Origin: Chloroflexota bacterium
GTDB lineage: Bacteria; Chloroflexota; Anaerolineae; Anaerolineales; UBA4823
Assembly: GCA_029265355.1 (NCBI GenBank)
Contig: JAJUJL010000019.1
Coordinates: forward strand, 1 to 64,000
Length of the DNA: 64,000 nt
Reading direction: 5' to 3'
Of this stretch, positions 25,601 through 36,267 are shown piece after piece (within the stretch, counting starts at the first letter, position 1; every line of letters begins with the position of its first letter). Under the pieces are notes generated by a model, which was not told where the DNA came from, did not search any database, and worked only from the letters and a program-made list of their open reading frames with translations. A program made the position numbers and the translations under genes.

Positions 25601-26937
25601 TCCTGGTTCATGCGCTTGTCGCCATGGAGGATGTAGCTGCGGCGCGGGCTCTGGTCGACCAGGCGCAAGATCTGACCCCGGAAGGGCGCGCCATGCTCGG
25701 CGCCGAACTGGCGCAGGCGCTGCACGCCGCGCAGCGTGAGCCAGAAGCGCACCTGGAGATGCAATGGGCATTGCGGCTGTTGGAAAGGCTGCCTGCTGAG
25801 CAAGAGGCGGTGCTCGCCTTGTGCGCAGCAGCGCGCCAATTGGCAGGCTTGGAACGCCAGGAGCCAGCCTTTGCACTGCTGGCGCTGGGGACGCAAATCT
25901 GCGAAAAATTGCAGCAGGTCATACCATACGTGCGCAGCGCAGCAAGCCTTAGCCAGGCGTACATGCAGATCGGTTCGCCGCAGCCGGCGCGTGAGTTGAT
26001 CGGGCAAGCCAGCCTGGTGCAAGTCAGCGACTACAGCACCCAGGCGGCAGCGCTGCGCCACCTGCTGCCAGCGGCGGCCGCGCTGAAGGATCTCAGCTAC
26101 ACGCTGCGGCTGGCGGGCGCCACGCTGCAGGTTGTGCAGCGGTTGGACGAGCCACTGGAACGGGCAGAAACACTGGCGGTTGTCGTCCGCTGTTTGGCAG
26201 AAAACGGCCTGTTCGAAGACGCCCTGGGGTTGGCAAGCAAAGTGGACAACCCGCTCTACTTTTTGCAGGCGCTGGGCGAGCTGCTGGAGCAACTCAACTC
26301 GCAGAGCAACCGCACCCTGGCGGATCAGACGGCAAAGGCAGCCTGGCAGCAGATGCAGCAAGGAACCGAGATGTGGCAGTACCACGGCAAGCAGTTGCAC
26401 CTCATCGAGGATGACATCGTACAGCAGCTCAAAGGCTACGCGGAAAATTGGCGCAAGGAGGCGCTGGTTTACAACCACCTGGCGCGAGGTTTCCAGCAAA
26501 CCGGTTTCCCCGACCAGGCCTTGCAAGCTTTCGACAAGGCAGGCCAGATGGCCGATAAGATCCATCGCAAGGCAGAGGGCGCCGCCGTGCTGGCAGAACT
26601 GGCAGAGACGGCGACGATGCTGGGGCAACGGGCCGCGGCAGGAGAGCTGGCAGAGCGGGCTGCTGAACTGGCGCGCAAAGCGGAAGACTGGGAAACCTAT
26701 GCCCTGGGTTTAAGCAGCGCGGCGCAGGCATATCTGTGCGCTGGCGAGGCGGGTAAGGCGCAGGAGCTGACGCTGGAGGCGTGGCAGGCGCTGGCGCGCT
26801 TCAGCCTGGCAAGCCGGGCGAGCGTTTATGAAGTGCTGGGGAGGAGCGCGGAGGTGCTGGCGGCGATCGATAAGGGAGATACGATGGAAGGGGTGGGAAA
26901 GTCGATGGCAGAGGTGGAGGAGTGGTGGTTGGAATGA
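22594..26937 (+). CDS. Large NACHT/STAND-like NTPase with TPR-like helical repeats
   Basis: This protein of about 1447 residues has a P-loop domain near the N terminus: Walker A LGEPGAGKSAFQAW (about residues 49-62), Walker B LVVQIDALDELRYS and the arginine-sensor-like VLTSRPDEALLDDF. A winged-helix-like region with SLYHATLAEFL follows, and then about 900 residues of Ala/Leu-rich helical hairpins typical of TPR-like arrays. This is the STAND layout of signal-transduction switches, but no effector domain is seen at either end. The start is uncertain: the frame is open back to an ATG at 22474, which would overlap the previous gene by 134 bases; TTG 22594 is the nearest sensible start. The gene has very high G+C and Gln/Ala content. 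Confidence 0.8.
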   Translation: MTAHSVEQPRDLFFGELIQAYLDDPYFQPRLWLSSQIESLLAEPDCRFLLLLGEPGAGKSAFQAWLGSQQPDWLRYFIRRDSQHPLRSGDARSFLFAVGHQLAVRRPQLFDPGRVKIVVEQRIDEQRVGGQAVGIDIAELIASPFYQTSLQVTQQVDIQSGELVGLSIGRLIPEPRFMELNNLQFLALLNPAELLYQLDPQQRLVVQIDALDELRYSASEGSLLHWLADLPELPENLRFVLTSRPDEALLDDFRRRQSKWLREISIDPQSEAVQEDLRAYTRGFAAAPAIQAHLQAEQVDAALFIQTVVGRADGNFLYVNLLRRSIEQAINQDDQGALHGLLHAEEIPESLEGLYAHFLTRLRAQVGEARVEVEGETPLSSISQPAWEALYQPVLGVLATAFEPLEPVQIRQLARLQVEERFLQSALQQLAQLLELRAGRVSLYHATLAEFLTSPTTQQRYPALYLEPAEWHRTIASAYRKSAPSWEAAAWEQVDDYGLLHLPRHLHALAAEARYRGEYFSVFCRPFVMEKRRRFGSYAPVHQDLSLGLQTALQGGLAELPILARLILLRAILSAITSSLPEQIIVALMRIGESEQALGAAALIQAPERRAEAYEDMARLLIDRGQVAEAGRLLTLAAAGWQHVFDRMEDSMVSHDDIAAYLAKPAALAAQAGKLIEYLRAYQQAGGSLDPYLLALLADQLAQVSSREGAIEAVHLALSSLPHWKLKPDTHLAMLAFAARALARAGALEEAGKLVLQAQHDNRQEAVVGAELWLAPAMALLGDFDQARQVTLANLQYQESHEALLTLADALARHGHIEQALTLTDHCEDDEKIDELLEQIARALAENGKDELAAEIADRMIYGDRYAKAMRGLSSIQARLGRLSAALRSIRLLDRAQRKEPLPLTLSEQIQKVPRGIRANVPEQQATQLRLIASLLQQHQEQAAQVLASAEVESFTASRDERLRTAATRLSAQAAAARGDLDRALSIYEAMPSSIDRLAVLVVLVHALVAMEDVAAARALVDQAQDLTPEGRAMLGAELAQALHAAQREPEAHLEMQWALRLLERLPAEQEAVLALCAAARQLAGLERQEPAFALLALGTQICEKLQQVIPYVRSAASLSQAYMQIGSPQPARELIGQASLVQVSDYSTQAAALRHLLPAAAALKDLSYTLRLAGATLQVVQRLDEPLERAETLAVVVRCLAENGLFEDALGLASKVDNPLYFLQALGELLEQLNSQSNRTLADQTAKAAWQQMQQGTEMWQYHGKQLHLIEDDIVQQLKGYAENWRKEALVYNHLARGFQQTGFPDQALQAFDKAGQMADKIHRKAEGAAVLAELAETATMLGQRAAAGELAERAAELARKAEDWETYALGLSSAAQAYLCAGEAGKAQELTLEAWQALARFSLASRASVYEVLGRSAEVLAAIDKGDTMEGVGKSMAEVEEWWLE

Positions 26938-27011
26938 GATCATGCTAAAATTGGAGGCAATTTCAATTGTAGTCTGAAATGGGGCACAAATACTAACGGG
27001 AGGGAACTGAT

Positions 27012-27371
27012 ATGAGCCGCGCGGCAGTGAGCGTATTTGTCTGGGGCATCTACATGCTGGTGATGGGAGCCACATTCCTGCTGATCCCGAACGCCGTCCT
27101 GCCGCTCTTTGGCTTTCCGCCTACCGATGAGGTCTGGATCCGGGGAATGGCTATGCTGGCAGCGGGACTGGGTTATTTCTACGTGCGTGCGGCACCGCAG
27201 GAAATGCTTCAGTTCTTCCGCTGGAAAGTTCACGGTCACATCTTCGGGGTCATCTGCATGGTGATGTTCGTCCTCCTGAAGCTGGGTCCACCGATGCTCC
27301 TGCTCTTTGCGAGCGCCGACCTGCTGGCGGCGGTCTGGACTGGGCTTGCGCTGCGCAATCCCGGGTCTTGA
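27012..27371 (+). CDS. Small four-helix membrane protein, unknown function
   Basis: This 119-residue protein begins MSRAAVSVFVWGIYMLVMGA after GGGAGGG. It has four hydrophobic segments (about 5-30, 40-58, 70-90 and 93-112). It resembles unnamed small membrane proteins common in Chloroflexota; no function can be assigned. It converges on the metallopeptidase gene with only 41 bases between stops and no clear terminator hairpin there. Confidence 0.65.
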   Translation: MSRAAVSVFVWGIYMLVMGATFLLIPNAVLPLFGFPPTDEVWIRGMAMLAAGLGYFYVRAAPQEMLQFFRWKVHGHIFGVICMVMFVLLKLGPPMLLLFASADLLAAVWTGLALRNPGS

Positions 27372-27412
27372 GCTCCTGAACGCACCTGTTTTGCTCGCAG
27401 AAATTATCCGTT

Positions 27413-28129
27413 TTATTCCTCCCACGCCTCATGCCCCAGCGGTGTGCGGTTAAGTTCCTTCCGCACCTGCTTCCAGTCCGGCAGAAATCGGTCCATCAGC
27501 GCCTTGAAGCGGGCGTTGTGCGATGGCTCGATGAGGTGCGCCATCTCATGCACCACCAGGTATTCCAGGCAGCGCGGCGGCTTCTTTGCCAGCTCGGTGT
27601 TGAAGCGCAGGCTGCGGCGGCGCGGATTGCAGGAGCCCCAGCGGGTCTTCATGCGCCGCACATAGAAGCTTGAAACCTTCACCCCCATCACCGCTTCCCA
27701 TCTGGCAATCAATGACGGGATGGCTGCTTCGAGCTGCCGGCGGTACCAGGCATCGAGGGCAGCCTGGCGCTTCTCTTTACCGCTTCCTGGGCGCACATGC
27801 AGCAGCAGCTCGCCGGGGCGCAGCTCGACCGAGGGAGGCCCACCGGTTTCGATCACCTTGAGCAGGTAGCGGCCACCCCACACGAAGTGGCTTTCACCGT
27901 CGCTGTATTCACCAGGGTTCTGGCGCGCCTGCAAGCGGATCTTTTCCTGCTGTTTCTCGATCCAGCCCAGCCTGGAGATGGCGAAGAGGCGGATGGTTTC
28001 GATGTCCATGCGCCGCGGGGCAGAGATGCGCACTATGCCGGCGGGGGGCAGGACGCGCAGGTAGAGGTGCTTGATGTTCTTGCGAACCAGGTCAATGGTC
28101 AGGTCGCCGAGTTGAAGGTGGCTGGTCAT
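27413..28129 (-). CDS. YgjP/SprT-like zinc metallopeptidase (M48-like, DUF45)
   Basis: This protein of about 238 residues has the zinc motif VVHEMAHLIEPSHNARF (HEMAH plus a downstream His) and the upstream family motif KTRWGSCNPRRRSLRFNTEL. This is the YgjP/DUF45 family of cytosolic metallopeptidases, linked in some organisms to type I restriction or DNA-repair neighbourhoods but with no such partner here. I prefer ATG 28129 (MTSHLQLGDL); GTG 28162 adds eleven residues but lies inside the terminator hairpin of the pullulanase gene. Confidence 0.88.
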   Translation of the reverse strand: MTSHLQLGDLTIDLVRKNIKHLYLRVLPPAGIVRISAPRRMDIETIRLFAISRLGWIEKQQEKIRLQARQNPGEYSDGESHFVWGGRYLLKVIETGGPPSVELRPGELLLHVRPGSGKEKRQAALDAWYRRQLEAAIPSLIARWEAVMGVKVSSFYVRRMKTRWGSCNPRRRSLRFNTELAKKPPRCLEYLVVHEMAHLIEPSHNARFKALMDRFLPDWKQVRKELNRTPLGHEAWEE

Positions 28130-28161
28130 TCGTGTTTCTGGGGCGCTCCAATTGACAAACA

Positions 28162-28183
28162 CCTCCCCGGAGATTTGGGGAGG
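28162..28183 (-). terminator. Terminator hairpin of the pullulanase gene
   Basis: CCTCCCC (28162-28168) pairs with GGGGAGG (28177-28183); on the minus strand it is followed by TGTTTGTC. It stands 39 bases after the pullulanase stop and just upstream of the metallopeptidase start. Confidence 0.55.
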
Positions 28184-28221
28184 CGTTCGTAACGTTTCTC
28201 AGATCTATTTCTTCTCGTTCT

Positions 28222-31845
<3,624 letters not shown>

Positions 31846-31867
31846 TTTGGCTCCGGGGAAAAAATTT

Positions 31868-31994
31868 AACCGCAAAAACATCCAGGACACGAAGTTTGCT
31901 CGAAGATCACAAAGACGAAAAAGATAACCGAATAAAACCTTTGTGATCTTTGCGCCTCTTTCGCGTTCTTTGTGTCAATCTTTTTCCTTTGCGG
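31868..31994. repeat. CGCAAAG-type imperfect inverted repeat
   Basis: AACCGCAAA at the left end faces TTTGCGG at the right end, and AGATCACAAAG (31904-31914) is a perfect inverted match to CTTTGTGATCT (31939-31949). The interior is full of CAAAG/CTTTG words, so the element can fold as one long imperfect hairpin. It sits directly upstream of the pullulanase gene and could be a small MITE-like element. The rest of the 367-base gap (to 32177) shows nothing else that I recognise. Confidence 0.5.
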
Positions 31995-32177
31995 CTTTGC
32001 ATAAAAAGGCATATTGGTGACGGCCTGGTTTGAGATAGCGGTAGAAAGTTTGCAATCGAGTTGATTTTACCGCAGAATGCACCTGCCTCAGCGCCCCCAT
32101 TTTCCTCTGCAGTAACCTGTATTGCTGGAATTCTTACCGGCGAAGATGGGGAGAGGCTCATAGTAACAGCGTACCGC

Positions 32178-32206
32178 TTGCGAATCAAGCGCAGACTCTC
32201 TATAAT
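32178..32206 (+). promoter_or_regulatory. Promoter implying a leaderless mRNA
   Basis: TTGCGA (32178-32183) and TATAAT (32201-32206) are exactly 17 bases apart, and the ATG at 32213 is where transcription would be expected to begin. No ribosome site lies between the -10 box and the ATG, so the transcript is probably leaderless. Confidence 0.6.
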
Positions 32207-32212
32207 GACGCA

Positions 32213-33028
32213 ATGAGCAGGGAATGGAGAGCAGGGTTTGTCCTGGTATGGGCGGCATTAACGCTGGCAGCGCTGGCGTGCAACCTGCCGGCGCGCCAGC
32301 AAGTGCAGTCGCCACTGGCAACCCTTCCATTCGACGAGGCAACCCATACGCCTTCGCCCAGCCCGCTGCTGCCCACGCCGCCTCTGGCGAGGACGGCAAC
32401 GCCCACCCCCACGCATACGATCACCCCCACGCCGACTGAGAGCGGCACGCCCACCATCACGCCTACTTATGCGATCCTGAGAGGCAAGGTGCTGGAGCGC
32501 GCCAACTGCCGCTACGGCCCCGGGGCGATGTACCTGTACAAATACGGGCTGGTGCCGGGCAGCAACCTGGAAGTGTTCGGGCGCAACGACCTGGGCACCT
32601 GGATCCTGATTCGCGCCATCGGCGGCACCAACCCATGCTGGGTGAAGGCCTCACTGATGGAATTGAAGGGCGACGTGATGAGCATCCAACCCACCTACAT
32701 CCCCCTGCCGCAGTCACCGTACTACGGGCCGCCGACGGGGGTGTGGGCCGGTCGCCGGGGGGACGAGGTGACCATCACTTGGGATCCGGTTGGCTTCCGC
32801 GCTGGCGACGACACCGCCTCACCGCCCTACCTGGTAGAGGCGTGGGTGTGCGTCCAGGGAGAACTGGTATTCACGCCGGTCGGATCTTATGCGACGATGA
32901 TCACCATCCGGGACGAGGGCGGTTGCAGCGAGCCCTCGCACGGGCGGCTGTTCACGGTGGAGAAGCACGGTTATTCGCGTTGGATCGAGATTCCGTGGCC
33001 TACCCCCTCCCAGCCTCCCCCATTTTGA
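32213..33028 (+). CDS. Lipoprotein with Thr/Pro-rich stalk and SH3-like domain
   Basis: This 271-residue protein has a lipoprotein-type signal (TLAALACNLPA), a long Thr/Pro/Ser linker (about 40-85), then a bacterial-SH3-like segment (VLERANCRYGPGAMYLYKYG ... CWVKASLMEL, about 92-150) and a C-terminal beta-rich part (about 165-260). The SH3-like module suggests binding to cell-wall peptides. The stop codon lies within a terminator hairpin. It is a family commonly found in several copies in Anaerolineae genomes, but no precise function is known. Confidence 0.78.
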   Translation: MSREWRAGFVLVWAALTLAALACNLPARQQVQSPLATLPFDEATHTPSPSPLLPTPPLARTATPTPTHTITPTPTESGTPTITPTYAILRGKVLERANCRYGPGAMYLYKYGLVPGSNLEVFGRNDLGTWILIRAIGGTNPCWVKASLMELKGDVMSIQPTYIPLPQSPYYGPPTGVWAGRRGDEVTITWDPVGFRAGDDTASPPYLVEAWVCVQGELVFTPVGSYATMITIRDEGGCSEPSHGRLFTVEKHGYSRWIEIPWPTPSQPPPF

Positions 33029-33095
33029 ATACAAAATGGGGGAGGGAAAACACATTTCCCCTCCCCAAAATCGTCTTTTGATTTTAGGGGAGGGT
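33014..33095. terminator. Bidirectional terminators between convergent genes
   Basis: CCTCCCCCATTTTG (33014-33027) pairs perfectly with CAAAATGGGGGAGG (33032-33045) around a four-base loop, and the TGA of the lipoprotein gene is in the stem. A second, slightly imperfect stem (CCTCCCCAAAAT near 33060 with ATTTTAGGGGAGG near 33081) follows and serves the carboxypeptidase gene on the minus strand. Confidence 0.75.
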
Positions 33096-33106
33096 CAGGG
33101 AGGGGA

Positions 33107-34579
33107 TTATACTGCCGCTTGCAAAAATGCCACCAGGTCCTGGTGGAGCTGGCGCAGGGATGGGATGTGAATGTACATCATGTGCCCGGCGGGGTAGTCG
33201 GCCATGGTGACATTATCCATGTAGCTGCCATCCAGGCCCAGGTGGTTCATGGTGTAGCGCGTCGCCAGATAGGGGGTCGCCAGGTCAAAGTAACCGTTGG
33301 CGACAAAGATTTTCAGATAGGGATTGTAAGCCATCGCCCGGCGCAGGTCTTCAGCCACGTTCACGTAGCGATTTTGGTAGGCATCGTAGCCCCACTTGGT
33401 ATACAGCGGCGCCAGGATGGCGTAAGCCAGGTCGCTTTCGAACTTCAGCTCGGCGCGCATGTAATGGTTCAGGGCAGCGGTGTAGGCGCCCTGGACGGCG
33501 GACATGCTGGGATCGAATTCGTAGAATTCGCCAGCCTGGTCGCGATCTTTTCCGGTGAAGCGGCTGTCGATGCGCCCAACAGTCTTGCCCTGCTCGCGCA
33601 ACAACTCCTTGCAGAAGCGGTGGATGTTGATGCGCAGCCCGGTGCGGTTGATATAGGCTTCTGAGAGGCCTGTGTAACGCGCCAGGCGGGCAGCCACGCG
33701 GGCGCGCTGCTCTTCTGGCAAGGCCGCGCCCTGCATCAGCGCCAGGGTGTACTCATTCATGGCAAACGCTTCCACTTCGCTCAGCGTCTTGTGCAGGTCG
33801 GCTTGCAGCTCAGCATCCAGCCGCTGGTGATACCAGGCAGTAGCAGTATAAGTGGGCAAGAAGAGAATGTAGGGAATGTCGTTGCCAGCGTTGAAATGGA
33901 TCGTCTGAAAATCGAGCACCACCGAAACCAGCATAATGCCATTCAGGAACATACCGTACTGCTGGTGCAGGAAGGCCGAAAGCCCGGCAGCGCGGGTGGT
34001 GCCATAGCTTTCGCCGATCAAGAATTTGGGCGAAGCCCAGCGCTGGTTGCGGGTAGTGTACAGGCGAATAAATTCGCCCACCGACTCGATATCTTTCTTG
34101 ATGTTGTGGAACTCGTCGGCCTTTTCACCGGGTACCGCCCGGCTGTAGCCGGTGCTGACCGGGTCGATGAACACCAGGTCGGTGTGCTCCAGCAAAGTGT
34201 ACTCGTTTTCCACCAATCGGTATGGCGGAGGAAAGGGACGCCCTTCATCATCGAGCAAAACACGCTTCGGCCCTAACAGGCCCAGGTGCAGCCAAACCGA
34301 AGATGAGCCCGGCCCGCCGTTGAAAGAAAAGGTGACCGGGCGCTGGCCCGGGTCATCCACGCCGTCCAGGGTATAAGCGATGTAGAAGATGGTGGCTTTT
34401 GGCTTCTCGCCTTTCTCCACATCCTCTTCTTTCAAGATAATCGTGCCAGCGGTGACAGTGTAGGCCAGTTGTTTGCCATCTACCGTGATCGTATGCCTGG
34501 TTACCGAGGTCAGCTCCTTGGGTTCGGGTTTTTCATCTTTCTTGGTTTCCTCGGGCTTGGCTTTTTCTTCTTCGCTCAT
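33107..34579 (-). CDS. Serine carboxypeptidase (S10 family)
   Basis: This 490-residue alpha/beta hydrolase has oxyanion-hole motif FNGGPGSSSVW, nucleophile motif LIGESYGTTRAAGL, Asp in VANGYFDLATP and His in DYPAGHMMYIH, the full catalytic triad of S10 carboxypeptidases. The N terminus (MSEEEKAKPEETKKDEKPEP) is charged and shows no signal peptide, which is unusual for S10 enzymes and suggests a cytoplasmic location in this bacterium. The ATG 34579 follows AGAAAGGATC. A separate terminator precedes it, so it is monocistronic. Confidence 0.92.
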   Translation of the reverse strand: MSEEEKAKPEETKKDEKPEPKELTSVTRHTITVDGKQLAYTVTAGTIILKEEDVEKGEKPKATIFYIAYTLDGVDDPGQRPVTFSFNGGPGSSSVWLHLGLLGPKRVLLDDEGRPFPPPYRLVENEYTLLEHTDLVFIDPVSTGYSRAVPGEKADEFHNIKKDIESVGEFIRLYTTRNQRWASPKFLIGESYGTTRAAGLSAFLHQQYGMFLNGIMLVSVVLDFQTIHFNAGNDIPYILFLPTYTATAWYHQRLDAELQADLHKTLSEVEAFAMNEYTLALMQGAALPEEQRARVAARLARYTGLSEAYINRTGLRINIHRFCKELLREQGKTVGRIDSRFTGKDRDQAGEFYEFDPSMSAVQGAYTAALNHYMRAELKFESDLAYAILAPLYTKWGYDAYQNRYVNVAEDLRRAMAYNPYLKIFVANGYFDLATPYLATRYTMNHLGLDGSYMDNVTMADYPAGHMMYIHIPSLRQLHQDLVAFLQAAV

Positions 34580-34654
34580 TGTTGAGGGATCCTTTCTGCC
34601 ACCTATTCTACCCCAAGAAGACCACACACCGCCCGCGCTGTTTCTGGCGCAGGG

Positions 34655-34685
34655 AAAAAACTCCCGCAGGTTTGTTACCTGCGGG
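34655..34685 (-). terminator. Terminator of the CtaB-containing operon
   Basis: CCCGCAGGT (34663-34671) pairs with ACCTGCGGG (34677-34685); reading the minus strand the hairpin is followed by a run of T (A6 at 34655-34660 on the plus strand). It lies 11 bases after the stop at 34697. Confidence 0.85.
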
Positions 34686-34696
34686 AAAGGCGTTGG

Positions 34697-35401
34697 TTAA
34701 CCGGTCGAACCGGGGGTGCGAATGGGCAGTGATTTGCCAGCCCAGTCCGGCAGCCGCAACCCGGCGCTCCACAGGCCAATCGCCAGGCTCCCCGCCAAGA
34801 CTAACCCCCACCCTGCCAGTAAGAAAGCGCTGTGCCACACATCGGCGTAATTGACACCCCCCCAGGTGTGGCTTGGCCCAGCCCAATACTGGACGGTGAG
34901 CAGCGCTGCGCCCGCCATGATGGCTGCCAGCCCCCCGCCCGTGCCTGAAGCGCTACCGGTCTTTGAGTAATCCGTCATCTGGCGCAGCCCAGGCAGCTGG
35001 AAGAGCAAGAAAACCGCCAGTGTGATCAGCGTGGTGTACACCACAGCATCCACCGGCATGGATTTGCCGCGCAAAGCGCGCGAAACGATCATGTGAACGG
35101 CGCCCACCGCCAGGCCCGCCAGCAGCGTGGCCAGCGTATAGCGGTAAGCATTGGCGCGGCCTTTGACCAGCAACACGACCGCCCGCACACCCATCACACC
35201 GATCGCCAGCGTGACCAGCACGAAGATCACGTATAGCCATTTATAGGGCGCGATCGGCGCCATGTTGGGGCCGAACTTCTCCGCCGCCAGGGCCACGCAA
35301 GTGGTGCCAGCGCCGCTCATCAACGTGAATACGGCAGTCAGCCCCATCAGGACGATGCCTGCAATGCGTAGCAGTTTTGAAAAGACATTCTCATGAGACA
35401 T
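34697..35401 (-). CDS. Six-helix membrane protein of the haem-related operon
   Basis: This 234-residue protein begins MSHENVFSKLLRIAGIVLMG and has about six hydrophobic helices. His residues occur in VGAVHMIVSRA, GPSHTWGG and DVWHSAFLLAG, at or near helix ends. I recognise no family. It is the last gene of an operon with a His-rich polytopic protein and a haem-O-synthase-like prenyltransferase; a role as a small haem-containing subunit is possible but unproven. Confidence 0.7.
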   Translation of the reverse strand: MSHENVFSKLLRIAGIVLMGLTAVFTLMSGAGTTCVALAAEKFGPNMAPIAPYKWLYVIFVLVTLAIGVMGVRAVVLLVKGRANAYRYTLATLLAGLAVGAVHMIVSRALRGKSMPVDAVVYTTLITLAVFLLFQLPGLRQMTDYSKTGSASGTGGGLAAIMAGAALLTVQYWAGPSHTWGGVNYADVWHSAFLLAGWGLVLAGSLAIGLWSAGLRLPDWAGKSLPIRTPGSTG

Positions 35402-35412
35402 ATGCTCTCCTT

Positions 35413-36267
35413 TCACAGAGCCTCGATCATCAGCAGCAGCATGGTGCTCAGCATATAGAGTGAGGCGAATTTGAACAGCCCGAAGTTCAAGCGTTCGCTG
35501 GGATGGGCAGCAGCGCGCAGGGCAAACACCAGCAATCCGAATGACAGCACGCCGATCAGGCGCAGGTAGCCAATCTGCAAGCCAATGCCAAGAGCTGCCG
35601 CGCCCAGGGCGATCACCTGCAGCACGCTGGAAATGGCAATCACCACGCGCGTGGTGCGGAAACCGTACACTGCCGGGAAGGTTGGTATGCGCGCTGCCTG
35701 GTAATCCTGGTGATAGCGCATGCTGAAGGTCAGGATATGAGTGGGTATCCAGAACAGCACCGACAGGCTGAGAGCGACGCCGATCCAATCCAACTCGCCC
35801 AGCCCCAAAGCGCGCCCCGCCAACACCGGCATACCGCCTGAGATGCCGCCCCACACCACCGACCAGGCGCTGCGCCGCTTCAGCCACACCGTGTAAACGA
35901 TCACATCGAAGAATAATCCGGCGAACACAATCAGCCCATACAGCCAATCCATTGCCAGCGCCCAGGCCACACCCGAGACAGCAAGCGCCAATCCCAGGAG
36001 CAGGGCTTCGCCGGGCGTCACCTTGCCCGCTGGCAGTGGCCGCCAGCAGGTGCGCTTCATTTGAGAATCGATGTCCCGGTCATACCACATGTTGAGCACT
36101 GTGCTGCCGCTGATCGCCAGGAACAGGCTGCCCATCAACCCCAGCAGCGTGCTCCAATGAATCACCGGACAGCGTGCGCTCATGAACCCTGCCAGCCCCG
36201 TCGCCAGCAGCAGGCCAGTTTGCAAGCTTTTGATCAAGGGCCAGTACTTGCCCCAGGCCGCCCTCAC
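35413..36267 (-). CDS. ctaB: Protoheme IX farnesyltransferase-like (CtaB/CyoE) UbiA prenyltransferase
   Basis: This 284-residue UbiA-family protein has about eight or nine helices. Motif 1 is NMWYDRDIDSQMKRTCWRPL, the CtaB form of the NDxxDxxM(K/R)RT motif, and motif 2 is around SMRYHQDYQAARIPTFPAVY. CtaB adds a farnesyl group to haem B to make haem O for haem-copper oxidases. I place the start at a GTG that overlaps the previous stop (GTGA at 36264-36267) with GGGAGG just upstream; the open frame extends further but would overlap the neighbour by 78 bases. Confidence 0.88.
   Translation of the reverse strand: MRAAWGKYWPLIKSLQTGLLLATGLAGFMSARCPVIHWSTLLGLMGSLFLAISGSTVLNMWYDRDIDSQMKRTCWRPLPAGKVTPGEALLLGLALAVSGVAWALAMDWLYGLIVFAGLFFDVIVYTVWLKRRSAWSVVWGGISGGMPVLAGRALGLGELDWIGVALSLSVLFWIPTHILTFSMRYHQDYQAARIPTFPAVYGFRTTRVVIAISSVLQVIALGAAALGIGLQIGYLRLIGVLSFGLLVFALRAAAHPSERLNFGLFKFASLYMLSTMLLLMIEAL

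Noticed and set aside
25585-26628. Long open frame on the minus strand opposite the large NTPase gene
   Set aside because: It is antisense to a well-supported helical-repeat protein, has a Gln/Leu-rich composition with no domain, and reflects the high G+C codon bias of the plus-strand gene.
22594-26937. Anti-phage STAND (Avs-like) defence protein
   Set aside because: No effector domain or neighbouring defence gene is visible, so defence cannot be claimed from sequence alone.
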